From contig NZ_FPBM01000004.1 in the NCBI RefSeq assembly GCF_900116715.1, positions 186,001 through 250,000 of the forward strand: DNA of 64,000 nt, given 5' to 3'. A program made the translations under genes and the position numbers. The notes beneath the pieces were generated by a model. It ran no database searches, was not told the origin of the DNA, and saw only the letters and a program-made list of their open reading frames with translations. Positions 23,958 through 32,237 of this stretch are shown here, one piece after another; position 1 is the stretch's first letter; every line of letters begins with the position of its first letter. The stretch comes from Polaromonas sp. YR568. Its GTDB lineage: Bacteria; Pseudomonadota; Gammaproteobacteria; Burkholderiales; Burkholderiaceae_C.

Positions 23958-24587
23958 ATGACGCATCTGGTTTATATCGAGGCCTCGCCCATGCAGGCGG
24001 CATCCACATCAAGCTCCGTCGCCGCCGCCTGGCTGGAGGCTTATCGGCAAGCGCACCCCGGCGACACGGTGGACGTGATCAACGTCTGGGACATCGACCT
24101 GCCGCCTTTTGACGCCGACATGATCGCCGCGAAGTTTGCGGTGCTGCGGGCGCAGAATGCGACTGCCCCGCAGCAGGCACTGTGGGCGCGCGCGGTGGAG
24201 GTGTCGCAGCGCTTTAACGCGGCCGACCGTTATCTCTTCAGCCTGCCGATGTGGAATTTCGGTATCCCTTACCGGCTCAAGCACTTCATCGATGTGGTGA
24301 CACTGCCGGGGCAGAACTGGAGCTGGTCGCGGCAGACCGGTTACCAGGCGCTGCTTTCGGGCAAAAGCGCGACGCTGGTGTATTCAAGCGCCGGCGCGTA
24401 TCCGCTGCCGCCCGATGAAGACGCGTCGGATTTCCAGAAGCCGTATATGCGGCGCTGGCTTCGCTTTCTGGATATTGAAGTGACTGCGGAGATCAGCGCC
24501 GCGCCGACGCTGGTGCCGCCTGAAGAGCTGGCGGCGAACAAGGCCGGCGCGGTGGAACGCGCCCGAGCCCTGGCCTCCGCTCTTTAA
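23958..24587 (+). CDS. FMN-dependent NADH-azoreductase-like flavodoxin-fold protein
   Basis: A 209-residue flavodoxin-fold protein of the AzoR/NQO family. An N-terminal phosphate-binding loop (IEASPMQAASTSSSVA) precedes the FMN-contacting LPMWNFGIPYRLKHFIDVVTLPGQ (about residues 96-120) and the VYSSAGAYP region. These enzymes reduce quinones and azo dyes by two electrons. Coupling to an exporter and a Cys-containing HxlR regulator suggests an electrophile/quinone stress unit. It converges on the next reductase gene without a gap. Confidence 0.88.
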   Translation: MTHLVYIEASPMQAASTSSSVAAAWLEAYRQAHPGDTVDVINVWDIDLPPFDADMIAAKFAVLRAQNATAPQQALWARAVEVSQRFNAADRYLFSLPMWNFGIPYRLKHFIDVVTLPGQNWSWSRQTGYQALLSGKSATLVYSSAGAYPLPPDEDASDFQKPYMRRWLRFLDIEVTAEISAAPTLVPPEELAANKAGAVERARALASAL

Positions 24588-25181
24588 TTAGTGGGCCGCG
24601 AGCCGGGCGCTGGCAAACAGCACCTGGTCGATCACGGCCTGCACGTTCTTCAGGTGCGCTTCATCGAGCAACTTGCCGTCCGCGTCAAAAGCGCTCCCGG
24701 CGCGGCCCAGGGCAAATGCCTTGGGCGCGACCCAGCATTGCGCGTTCAGCAGCAGCGGCACCAGGTGGCTTTGCGAACGCAGGCCGCCGAGTGCGCCGGG
24801 CGAGGCGCTGAGCACGCCCACCACTTTGCCGGTAAATGACTTGAAGCCTTCGTGCCAGGCCGGGTCGCTCTTGACGGGGCTGGACACCCAGTCGATGGTG
24901 TTCTTGAGCAAGGCGGTGTAGCTGCCGTTGTATTCGGGCGAGCAGATGATCCAGGCCGGGTGTTCGTACATCAGCTGCTTGAGCTTCATCACGTCGGGCG
25001 GCGTGCCCTTGGCTTCGAGGTCGGCGTTGTACATGGGGATGTCGAAGTCGGCCAGCTCGATGTGGGTGACTTCGGCGCCGCTGGCGCGCGCCAGGGCGGC
25101 CGTGACATGGGCGAGTTTGCGGTTAAAGGAGTTTTGCCGGGTGCTGCCGGCAAAGATCAGGAGTTTTTGGGGGGCGGTCAT
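24588..25181 (-). CDS. NADPH-dependent FMN reductase family protein
   Basis: A 197-residue flavodoxin-like protein. The FMN phosphate loop is FAGSTRQNSFNRKL near residues 10-24; ICSPEYNGSYTALLKNTIDWVSS (about 78-100) is the family hallmark, followed by SASPGALGGLRSQ. Members include ChrR/YieF quinone and chromate reductases and ArsH-type proteins. The start is ATG with weak upstream pairing. It is convergent with the azoreductase-like gene and divergent from the toxin-antitoxin pair. Confidence 0.9.
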   Translation of the reverse strand: MTAPQKLLIFAGSTRQNSFNRKLAHVTAALARASGAEVTHIELADFDIPMYNADLEAKGTPPDVMKLKQLMYEHPAWIICSPEYNGSYTALLKNTIDWVSSPVKSDPAWHEGFKSFTGKVVGVLSASPGALGGLRSQSHLVPLLLNAQCWVAPKAFALGRAGSAFDADGKLLDEAHLKNVQAVIDQVLFASARLAAH

Positions 25182-25255
25182 GAGGGTGATTTCACCACAG
25201 GGCGCAGGGTGAAAAGCTGCGCGCAGAGCACCGTGCAAGCATGAATCCGTTAAAA

Positions 25256-25280
25256 TGTACAAAACCTTTTATTTTGTACA
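25256..25280. promoter_or_regulatory. Palindromic operator in front of the antitoxin gene
   Basis: TGTACAAAA (25256-25264) and TTTTGTACA (25272-25280) are perfect 9-bp arms with 7 bases between, ending 2 bp before the antitoxin ATG. Position and symmetry fit autorepression by the Phd-type antitoxin complex. It leaves no room for a Shine-Dalgarno before that ATG. Confidence 0.7.
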
Positions 25281-25282
25281 AA

Positions 25283-25528
25283 ATGCGCACCATTCCCCTC
25301 AGTGAATTCCGGGCTCATGCCTCAGCCATGGTCGATTTGGTCGAACAGGGCGAAACCGTCCGCATACTCCGGCACGGCAAGCCGGTGGCCGAACTCGTCC
25401 CCCTGAAAGCCGAAGAAGACGCCGCCAAAGTGCCCAGCTGGAAAACCCCGTTTGAGCCGGTGGTGTTGCCGCCCGGCGTGTCGCTGTCGCAGGCGGTGCT
25501 GGACGAGCGGAATGAATCGCCATGGTGA
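25283..25528 (+). CDS. Phd/YefM-type antitoxin
   Basis: An 81-residue protein with the Phd fold: RTIPLSEFRAHASAMVDLVEQGETVRILRHGKPVAELVPL is the DNA-binding N-terminal half. A Pro-rich tail (about 50-81) would wrap the toxin. I chose the ATG directly after the palindrome because the family normally starts 'M(K/R)TI.LSE.R'; an ATG 42 bases upstream would add an atypical 14 residues. Neither has a ribosome site, so leaderless translation is possible. The stop overlaps the toxin start (ATGGTGA). Confidence 0.87.
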   Translation: MRTIPLSEFRAHASAMVDLVEQGETVRILRHGKPVAELVPLKAEEDAAKVPSWKTPFEPVVLPPGVSLSQAVLDERNESPW

Positions 25529-26022
25529 AGCGGCTGCAGGCAGCTTATGTGGCCCAGTCGGCGGGCGGCTCGACTACCCGGGCGGTGGCGCGGGACGGCG
25601 AAGCGCGGCTGATGTTTGACGCCTCGGCGCTGACCAAGCGCTATGCCAGTGAGGCCGGGCGCGACCGGGTGCTGATGTTGTTTGAGGCGGCCAGCGAGTT
25701 GCTGGTGGCCGCGCATTGCAAGACTGAAGTGGCTTCGGCGCTGCTCAGGCGCAAGCGCGACGGCAGCTTGCCGGCGCAGGAGTTTGACCGTGCCTGGGCT
25801 GCGGCGCAACGCGATGTGGCTGATATGACCCTGGTGCCGCTGGATACCCATGTCGAGCGCTTTGCGTTTGCGGCGATGGAGCAGGGCCCTTTGCGCGGCA
25901 TGGATGCCTTGCATGTGGGCAGCGCGCTGGCCAGCCGTGTCGACCTTTTCGTCACGGCGGACAGGCGCCAGGCACAGGTGGCGCGCGGCATGGGCCTGGC
26001 CACCGAATTGATAGAGAACTGA
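25522..26022 (+). CDS. PIN-domain (VapC-type) toxin
   Basis: A 166-residue PIN-domain ribonuclease. The acidic active-site residues are present: Asp in MFDASALTKRY (about residue 33), Glu in CKTEVASALLRR (about 70), Asp in GMDALHVGSAL (about 127) and Asp in FVTADRRQ (about 145). About 30 residues precede the PIN core, so an internal start at MFDASAL (25612) is possible, but the ATG overlapping the antitoxin stop gives coupling. VapC toxins cleave tRNA or rRNA. It ends 9 bp before mnmG. Confidence 0.88.
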   Translation: MVKRLQAAYVAQSAGGSTTRAVARDGEARLMFDASALTKRYASEAGRDRVLMLFEAASELLVAAHCKTEVASALLRRKRDGSLPAQEFDRAWAAAQRDVADMTLVPLDTHVERFAFAAMEQGPLRGMDALHVGSALASRVDLFVTADRRQAQVARGMGLATELIEN

Positions 26023-26031
26023 AGGTTGGAT

Positions 26032-28017
26032 ATGTTTTACCCCCAAGAATTTGACGTGATCGTGGTCGGTGGCGGCCATGCCGGCACCGAGGCCGCCCTG
26101 GCTTCGGCGCGCATGGGCTGCAAGACTTTGCTGCTCTCGCACAATATTGAGACGCTAGGCCAGATGAGCTGCAACCCGTCTATCGGCGGCATCGGCAAGG
26201 GCCACCTGGTCAAAGAGGTGGACGCCCTGGGCGGCGCGATGGCGCTGGCCACCGACGAAGGCGGCATCCAGTTCCGCATCCTGAACAGCTCCAAGGGCCC
26301 GGCCGTGCGCGCCACCCGGGCGCAGGCCGACCGGATTTTGTACAAGGCGGCGATTCGCCGCAGGCTGGAGAACCAGCCCAACTTGTGGCTGTTCCAGCAG
26401 GCGGTCGACGACCTGATGGTCGAAGGCGACCGGGTGGTGGGCGCCGTGACGCAGGTCGGCATCCGCTTTCGTTCGCGCACCGTGGTGCTGACGGCCGGGA
26501 CTTTTTTGGACGGCAAGATCCATGTGGGGCTTAACAACTACTCGGCCGGTAGGGCGGGCGACCCGCCGGCGGTGTCGCTCTCGGCCCGGCTGAAAGAGCT
26601 CAAGCTGCCGCAGGGCCGGCTCAAAACCGGTACACCGCCGCGCATCGACGGCCGCACCATCGACTTCAGCAAGTGCACCGAGCAGCCCGGCGACGGCATG
26701 CCCGGCGGCATCGAAGGGCCGGTACCCGTGTTCAGTTTTATGGGTGGCGGCATCGCCCACCCGCAGCAAGTGCCGTGCTGGATCACCCATACCAACGAGC
26801 GCACCCACGACATCATCCGCTCCGGTTTTGACCGCAGCCCGATGTTTACCGGCAAGATCGACGGCGTCGGCCCGCGCTATTGCCCGAGCGTGGAAGACAA
26901 GATCAACCGCTTTGCCGACAAGGAAAGCCACCAGATTTTCCTGGAGCCCGAAGGCCTGACCACCCACGAGATCTACCCCAACGGCATCTCGACCAGCCTG
27001 CCTTTTGACATTCAGTACGAGCTGGTGCGCTCCATGGCCGGCATGGAAAACGCCCATATCCTGCGGCCCGGCTATGCCATTGAGTACGACTACTTTGACC
27101 CGCGGGCGCTCAAATCCAGTTTTGAAACCCGGGCGATTGGCGGCCTGTTCTTTGCCGGGCAAATCAACGGCACCACCGGTTATGAAGAGGCGGCGGCCCA
27201 GGGCTTGTTCGCCGGGGTCAATGCCGCGCTGCAATGCCAGGGCAAAGATGCCTGGCTGCCGGCTCGCAACGAAGCCTACTTGGGTGTGCTGGTGGACGAC
27301 CTGATTACCAAGGGCGTGACCGAGCCTTACCGCATGTTCACCAGCCGGGCGGAGTTCCGCCTGATGCTGCGCGAGGACAACGCCGACATGCGCCTGACCG
27401 AAAAGGGCCGCGAACTGGGTCTGGTGGACGATGCCCGCTGGGACGCCTTCAACCGCAAGCGCGACACTGTTTCACGTGAAACAGCCCGGCTTCGGGCGAT
27501 TTGGGTCAACCCCAACAACCTGCCGGCGGCTGAAGCCGAGCGGGTTTTGGGTAAATCCATCGAACGCGAATACAACCTGCTCGACCTGCTGCGCCGCCCG
27601 GATGTGAATTACGCCGGGCTGATGTCGCTGGAAGAAGGCAAATACGCCAACCCCGAACTGGCGGCTGAAGCGGCGGCCAGCGACGATATGGCCAAAAGCG
27701 TGATTGAGCAGATCGAGATCACGGCCAAGTACGCAGGCTATATTGACCTGCAAAAGACAGAAGTCGAGCGGGCGGCGCATTACGAAAACCTGAAACTCCC
27801 CGCCGATCTGGACTACCTGCAGGTCTCGGCCCTGAGCTTTGAGGCGCGCCAAACCCTGGCCAAACACCGGCCTGAAACCTTGGGGCTGGCTTCGCGCATC
27901 TCGGGCATTACCCCGGCGACCGTGTCCTTGCTGCTGGTGCACCTGAAAAAGAACCTCTGGAAAAACACGGTTCCGCTTCAGGCGGCCGATGCTTCCACCG
28001 AAAAAGCCCAAGCCTGA
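26032..28017 (+). CDS. mnmG: tRNA uridine-5-carboxymethylaminomethyl modification enzyme MnmG (GidA)
   Basis: A 661-residue FAD protein that with MnmE adds the cmnm5 group to wobble U34 of several tRNAs. The N-terminal FAD motif [19 protein letters not shown] is intact. Further landmarks are [27 protein letters not shown], the [12 protein letters not shown] motif and the C-terminal helical MnmE-binding part. ATG with a GAAGG site was preferred to an upstream TTG. A perfect parS site lies inside the gene. rsmG overlaps its stop by one base. Confidence 0.97.
   Translation: MFYPQEFDVIVVGGGHAGTEAALASARMGCKTLLLSHNIETLGQMSCNPSIGGIGKGHLVKEVDALGGAMALATDEGGIQFRILNSSKGPAVRATRAQADRILYKAAIRRRLENQPNLWLFQQAVDDLMVEGDRVVGAVTQVGIRFRSRTVVLTAGTFLDGKIHVGLNNYSAGRAGDPPAVSLSARLKELKLPQGRLKTGTPPRIDGRTIDFSKCTEQPGDGMPGGIEGPVPVFSFMGGGIAHPQQVPCWITHTNERTHDIIRSGFDRSPMFTGKIDGVGPRYCPSVEDKINRFADKESHQIFLEPEGLTTHEIYPNGISTSLPFDIQYELVRSMAGMENAHILRPGYAIEYDYFDPRALKSSFETRAIGGLFFAGQINGTTGYEEAAAQGLFAGVNAALQCQGKDAWLPARNEAYLGVLVDDLITKGVTEPYRMFTSRAEFRLMLREDNADMRLTEKGRELGLVDDARWDAFNRKRDTVSRETARLRAIWVNPNNLPAAEAERVLGKSIEREYNLLDLLRRPDVNYAGLMSLEEGKYANPELAAEAAASDDMAKSVIEQIEITAKYAGYIDLQKTEVERAAHYENLKLPADLDYLQVSALSFEARQTLAKHRPETLGLASRISGITPATVSLLLVHLKKNLWKNTVPLQAADASTEKAQA
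27468..27483. promoter_or_regulatory. parS centromere site, perfect 16-bp match, inside mnmG
   Basis: TGTTTCACGTGAAACA is the fully palindromic chromosomal parS consensus bound by ParB (Spo0J). It lies within the mnmG coding sequence, about 4.8 kb from parB and 2 kb from parA. Its presence marks this segment as chromosomal and probably origin-proximal. Confidence 0.93.
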
Positions 28018-28685
28018 TGCGGGTCGGTGAACAGGAATTGCGCGCCGGCCTCAAGGCGCTGCAGCTGGATCTGGGCGATGCCCAGGTCGGCCAGCTGCTG
28101 GATTACCAGGACTTGATCGGTAAGTGGACCAAGGTCTACAACCTGACGGCCGTGCGCGACCCGGCAGAAATGATGACCCACCATCTGCTCGACAGCCTGG
28201 CGGCTGTCTTGCCTTTACGCCTTTATCTGGAAAAAGCCGGCTTGGGGCAGGGCGCCCGCTTGCTGGATGTGGGTTCCGGCGCCGGACTTCCGGGTGTCGT
28301 GATTGCCATCTGCTGCCCGAATGTGGCGGTGACTTGTGTAGATACCGTGGCCAAAAAAGCCGCTTTTATCAAACAGGCGGCGCTGGCTTTGAAGCTACCC
28401 AACCTCTCCGGTCTGCATGCCCGGGTTGAAACCATCACCACCCCGTTTGATGTGATCTGCTCCCGGGCCTTTGCTTCCCTGGTCGATTTCACCAATTGGT
28501 CGGCAGATGCCTTGGCGCCTCAAGGTGTCTGGATGGCGATGAAGGGCAAGCACCCCGCGGATGAAATCGCCGCTTTGCCGGCCGGGGCCGAAGTGTTTCA
28601 CGTGGAACAACTGCAGGTTCCGGGGCTGAATGCCGAGCGCTGCATTGTCTGGATGCGGGCGAAGGCCGCCGCCGCTTCGGCCTGA
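28017..28685 (+). CDS. rsmG: 16S rRNA (guanine527-N7)-methyltransferase RsmG
   Basis: A 222-residue Rossmann-fold methyltransferase. It shows HHLLDSLAAVLPL before the SAM-binding LLDVGSGAGLPGVVIAI (about residues 82-98), VTCVDTVAKKAAFIKQAA and the catalytic region VICSRAFASL. Its ATG overlaps the mnmG stop by one base. A parS variant occurs near its 3' end. Loss of RsmG is known to give low-level streptomycin resistance. Confidence 0.96.
   Translation: MRVGEQELRAGLKALQLDLGDAQVGQLLDYQDLIGKWTKVYNLTAVRDPAEMMTHHLLDSLAAVLPLRLYLEKAGLGQGARLLDVGSGAGLPGVVIAICCPNVAVTCVDTVAKKAAFIKQAALALKLPNLSGLHARVETITTPFDVICSRAFASLVDFTNWSADALAPQGVWMAMKGKHPADEIAALPAGAEVFHVEQLQVPGLNAERCIVWMRAKAAAASA
28594..28609. promoter_or_regulatory. 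Second parS site (consensus variant) inside rsmG
   Basis: TGTTTCACGTGGAACA differs by one base from the perfect palindrome. Its reverse complement, TGTTCCACGTGAAACA, fits the degenerate consensus TGTTNCACGTGAAACA described for Bacillus subtilis. It is 1.1 kb from the first site and 0.9 kb before parA. Confidence 0.85.
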
Positions 28686-28838
28686 AAACCTGCGCCTGGC
28701 ACCCGTGCCCGTTGTTCGGGCACAAAAAGAAACCATCACGGACACCAAATCGGCCTTGATCGGGCCGGTTTGGCATTTCGGCGGCACACCCCTGTCGTAA
28801 ACTCGGTTCCTCTTCTCTCTACTTTCTGGAGAACCTCC

Positions 28839-29465
28839 ATGTTGGGCTCATTCGTCGGCATCGCCGACTACGGCGCTTTTGTCGTCGCCATTATTGTTTT
28901 TCTGCTGATTCCCGGCCCGGGCAACCTGGCGCTGATCACCTCGACCAGCAAGGGCGGTATCGCGGGCGGTCTGGGTGCAACTTTCGGCGTGATCGCCGGC
29001 GACCAGGTTTTGCTCTGGGCGGCGGTCGCCGGGGTGTCGGCCATCATGGCGGCGTACCCCACGGCTTTTCATATCGTCCAGTGGGCAGGTGCGGTTTACC
29101 TGGCCTGGCTGGGCATCAAGATGCTGATGGCCAAGCCCGGCGATGCGCCTTTGCTCAACATCAAGCCCCGCCACTACTTTCAGCAAGCCATGATGATCAC
29201 CTTGCTGAACCCCAAGGCCATCGTGTTTTACATGGCTTTCTTCCCGCTGTTTGTCGACCCGGCCCAGCACCAGGGGCTGAAGACTTTTGCCGTGATGGCG
29301 GCCACGATTGCCGGGCTGACTTTTCTGTACGGCCTGTGCTCGGTGATGATCACCTACCACCTGGCCGAACGTATCCGCTCCAATCCCAAAATCACGTCGA
29401 TTTTGAACAAGCTGGCGGGCGTGTTCCTGATCGGCTTTGGCCTCAAGCTGGCCGTGTCCAAGTAA
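28839..29465 (+). CDS. LysE/RhtB-family amino-acid exporter
   Basis: A 208-residue protein with about six membrane helices. The family motif PGPGNLALITSTSKGGIAGGLGATFGVIAGD (about residues 24-54) and the conserved LLNPKAIVFYMAFFP (about 122-136) are clear. ATG has a CTGGAG site. Members export amino acids such as homoserine, threonine or lysine. The gene sits between rsmG and parA, separated from rsmG by 153 bp, and may have its own promoter. Confidence 0.9.
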   Translation: MLGSFVGIADYGAFVVAIIVFLLIPGPGNLALITSTSKGGIAGGLGATFGVIAGDQVLLWAAVAGVSAIMAAYPTAFHIVQWAGAVYLAWLGIKMLMAKPGDAPLLNIKPRHYFQQAMMITLLNPKAIVFYMAFFPLFVDPAQHQGLKTFAVMAATIAGLTFLYGLCSVMITYHLAERIRSNPKITSILNKLAGVFLIGFGLKLAVSK

Positions 29466-29491
29466 CTCCTCACAATAACTAAAAGAAGCCG

Positions 29492-30262
29492 ATGGCAAAA
29501 ATTTTCTGTGTAGCCAATCAAAAGGGCGGGGTCGGCAAGACAACCACAACGGTCAATCTGGCGGCGGGACTGGCCAAAGTCGGCCAGCGGGTGCTCATGA
29601 TCGACCTGGATCCGCAAGGCAATGCCACCATGGGCTCGGGCGTGGACAAGCGCCAGCTGGAGATGACGGTTTATGACGTGCTGCTCGAATCGGCCTCGGT
29701 GCTGGAGGCGCGGGTGCACAGTGAAAAGTGCGGCTACGACGTGCTGGGCGCCAACCGCGAACTGGCGGGTGCCGAGGTTGAGCTGGTCGATGTCGAGCGC
29801 CGCGAAAAGCGCCTGAAGCTCGCGCTGGCTGAAGTCGACAGCCAATACGACTTCGTGCTGATCGACTGCCCGCCCTCGCTCAGCATGCTGACGCTTAACG
29901 GCCTGTGCTGCGCGCACGGCGTGATCGTGCCCATGCAGTGCGAGTACTTCGCACTCGAAGGCCTGACCGACCTGGTCAACACCATCAAGCAGGTGCACGC
30001 CAACCTCAACAAGGACCTGCAGATCATCGGCCTCTTGCGCGTGATGTTCGACCCGCGCATCACCTTGCAGCAGCAGGTGAGCGACCAGCTCAAGGAGCAC
30101 TTTGCCGACAAGGTCTTCAACACCGTGATCCCGCGCAATGTGCGCCTGGCCGAAGCGCCCAGCTACGGCCTGCCCGGCGTGGTGTTTGACCCGTCTTCCA
30201 GGGGCGCGCAGGCCTTCATCACTTTTGCCGAAGAGATGGTGGACCGCATCAAGGCCATGTGA
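29492..30262 (+). CDS. parA: Chromosome-partitioning ATPase ParA (Soj)
   Basis: A 256-residue deviant Walker ATPase: KGGVGKTTTTVNLAA at residues 10-24, the switch LIDLDPQGNATMGSG, LIDCPPSLSML and the C-terminal PSYGLPGVVFDPSSRGAQAF typical of chromosomal Soj. It binds DNA non-specifically as an ATP dimer and moves ParB-parS complexes. parB follows only after two unrelated genes, about 2 kb away. Confidence 0.96.
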   Translation: MAKIFCVANQKGGVGKTTTTVNLAAGLAKVGQRVLMIDLDPQGNATMGSGVDKRQLEMTVYDVLLESASVLEARVHSEKCGYDVLGANRELAGAEVELVDVERREKRLKLALAEVDSQYDFVLIDCPPSLSMLTLNGLCCAHGVIVPMQCEYFALEGLTDLVNTIKQVHANLNKDLQIIGLLRVMFDPRITLQQQVSDQLKEHFADKVFNTVIPRNVRLAEAPSYGLPGVVFDPSSRGAQAFITFAEEMVDRIKAM

Positions 30263-30324
30263 TCCGGTTTGCAGCCTGTTTATAAGCAAATAGTGCTTGC
30301 GACCCAATAGGCACGGGCACAAGC

Positions 30325-30342
30325 AGCTATAAAAATCATAGC
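30325..30342. repeat. Short palindromic repeat, copy 2
   Basis: AGCTATAAAAATCATAGC, with the preceding stretch from about 30286 (AAATAGTGCTTGCGACC and GGGCACAAGC), fills the gap between parA and the next gene. It matches copy 1 at 17704-17721 in 16 of 18 bases. Its imperfect stem could form a hairpin in the transcript between parA and the hydrolase. Confidence 0.6.
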
Positions 30343-30360
30343 AAGATACTTTTACGAGAC

Positions 30361-30921
30361 ATGAAGCCCGGCAACGTCCTGATCCTTCCCGGCTGGCAAA
30401 ACAGCGGCCCCGGCCACTGGCAAAGCCGCTGGGAAGCTGCGCACAGCTACACCCGCGTCGAGCAGCACGACTGGATGCGGCCGCTGCGTGGCGACTGGAG
30501 CGCGCGGCTTGAAGACGTGCTGCTCTCGTGTGACGAACCGGCCGTGCTGGTCGCGCACAGCCTGGGTTGCATGCTGACGGCCGCCTGGGCCTCGCACTCG
30601 AAAAACACGCGGCGCGTCAAAGCCGCCTTGCTGATCGCGCCGCCGGATGTGGAGCGCGACGACGTGCGCCAGATGCTGCCGGGCTGGGCGCCAGTGCCTA
30701 TGCAAAAGCTGCCCTTCCCCGCCGTGGTGTTTTGCAGCAGCGACGACCCGTTCTGCGCGCCCGAGCGCGCGCGCCAGTTTGCCGCGGCCTGGGGCGCGGA
30801 GTTCATCGACGCGGGGCCGCGCGGCCACCTCAATGCCGACAGCGGCCTGGGCGACTGGCCTGAAGCGCATGCCCGCCTGCAGCAACTCCAGAATCTGAAC
30901 CCGGCCGTCACCGCGCCATGA
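30361..30921 (+). CDS. RBBP9/YdeN-family alpha/beta hydrolase
   Basis: A 186-residue small serine hydrolase. It has VLILPGWQNSGPGHWQSRWE at the N-terminus, nucleophile elbow VAHSLGC (Ser about 67), Asp in CSSDDPFC and His in RGHLNADSGLGDWPE near the C-terminus. These are the hallmarks of the YdeN/RBBP9 (DUF1234-like) group. The biological substrate is unknown. Its end overlaps the serine hydrolase gene by 4 bp. The position between parA and parB is unusual. Confidence 0.9.
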   Translation: MKPGNVLILPGWQNSGPGHWQSRWEAAHSYTRVEQHDWMRPLRGDWSARLEDVLLSCDEPAVLVAHSLGCMLTAAWASHSKNTRRVKAALLIAPPDVERDDVRQMLPGWAPVPMQKLPFPAVVFCSSDDPFCAPERARQFAAAWGAEFIDAGPRGHLNADSGLGDWPEAHARLQQLQNLNPAVTAP

Positions 30922-32216
30922 CCATGAAGCACGCCACGCTCCCCTTGTTGTTTGCTCTCGCATTCGCCGCCGGCCCCTCGCTGGCCGAGCCCGATGAAGC
31001 CGCGCTCAACAAGGCCAACGGCTACCCCATCGGCAGCCTCAGCACCTGGTACACCGAGCCCTACCGCGTCGGCTCCTGGTCGGCGCTCGACAAGGTGCCC
31101 GGCCTGCAGGGCCGTACCGTTGCGCGCCCGGCCGAAGCCAGCCCGCTGCCGCGCGCGGCAGCGCCTGCGCCGCTGGCCTACCGCTATAAAAATACCGCCT
31201 ACACCCTGGCCGATTTCCTCGACCACCAGCGCACCACCGGTTTGATCGTGCTGAAAAACGGCGAGATCATCACCGAGCAGTACCGCTACGGCCGCAAAGA
31301 CGACGCGCGCTTTTTGTCCTTCTCCATGGCCAAGAGCGTGACCTCGCTGCTCATCGGCAAGGCGCTTGCGATGGGGCTGATCGCTTCGATTGACGACCCG
31401 GCCGAGAAATATGTGAAAGACCTGGCCGGCAGCCCGTACGGCGCGACCACCGTTCGCCAGCTGTTGCGCATGAGCTCGGGCCTGACATTCACCGAGCACT
31501 ACGACGGCAAGGACGACATCTCGCGTTTCTCGCGCGCCACCTCGGGCGCACCCGGCGGCGGCAAGCCGGTGGATGTGCTGCGCTCCATCACCAATCGCCA
31601 TTCGCCGGCCGGCGAAAAATTTGTCTACGCCAGCGCCGAGACCGATGTGCTGGGCCGCGTCCTCGTGAATGCCACCGGCAAGAACATGGCGGTGCTCACC
31701 ACCGAATGGCTGTGGCAGCCCATGGGCGCCGAGCACGATGCGTTCTGGCGCATCTCGGTCGACGGGCAGGAGCAGGCTTACGGCGCTTTCAACGCCAGCC
31801 TGCGCGACTGGGCCCGTCTGGGCCAGTTGCTGGCCAATGACGGCCGCGCCATCGACAAGACCACCGGCAAGCCGGGCGCGCAGCAGGTCGTGCCGCTCGA
31901 CTATCTGCTCGACGCGACCGACCCGGCCCGCCAGCCGCCGGCCTTTCGGCCGCGCACGGCCACGCCGTATTTCGGCTACGGCTACCAGTTCTGGCTGATG
32001 CCTTTGAAAGCCCGTACCTTTGCAATGCAGGGCATTTACGGCCAGACCGTTTATGTGCAGCCCTCTACCGGCATCGTGATGGCGATGACCTCGGTCTGGG
32101 CCATGCCGAGCGGGCAACAGAACGTGCAACCTTATGAAGAGCGCGACGCCCTCTGGCGCGGCGTGCTGCAGTCGCTGGGCGGCGACCTCACGCCCCAGCC
32201 CGCCGCAACGAATTGA
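30918..32216 (+). CDS. Secreted serine hydrolase of the class C beta-lactamase/esterase family
   Basis: A 432-residue exported protein with a signal peptide (residues 1-23, ending LA). The beta-lactamase-related domain has the SxxK nucleophile motif in FSMAKSVTSLL (about residue 138) and the YxN-equivalent Tyr in FVYASAETDVLG (about 235). Such enzymes are esterases, D-aminopeptidases or amide hydrolases, more often than true lactamases. It starts inside the preceding gene (4-bp overlap) and ends 21 bp before parB, so all four genes are likely co-transcribed. Confidence 0.88.
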   Translation: MTMKHATLPLLFALAFAAGPSLAEPDEAALNKANGYPIGSLSTWYTEPYRVGSWSALDKVPGLQGRTVARPAEASPLPRAAAPAPLAYRYKNTAYTLADFLDHQRTTGLIVLKNGEIITEQYRYGRKDDARFLSFSMAKSVTSLLIGKALAMGLIASIDDPAEKYVKDLAGSPYGATTVRQLLRMSSGLTFTEHYDGKDDISRFSRATSGAPGGGKPVDVLRSITNRHSPAGEKFVYASAETDVLGRVLVNATGKNMAVLTTEWLWQPMGAEHDAFWRISVDGQEQAYGAFNASLRDWARLGQLLANDGRAIDKTTGKPGAQQVVPLDYLLDATDPARQPPAFRPRTATPYFGYGYQFWLMPLKARTFAMQGIYGQTVYVQPSTGIVMAMTSVWAMPSGQQNVQPYEERDALWRGVLQSLGGDLTPQPAATN

Positions 32217-32237
32217 CGAATTGAAAGAAAGAAAACC

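Noticed and set aside
26155..27234. Minus-strand frame of 359 residues antisense to mnmG
   Set aside because: A high-GC shadow of a highly conserved gene; no ribosome site or recognisable domain.
30918..32216. Beta-lactamase resistance gene
   Set aside because: The SxxK motif and fold are shared with many esterases and peptidases; no evidence for beta-lactam specificity.
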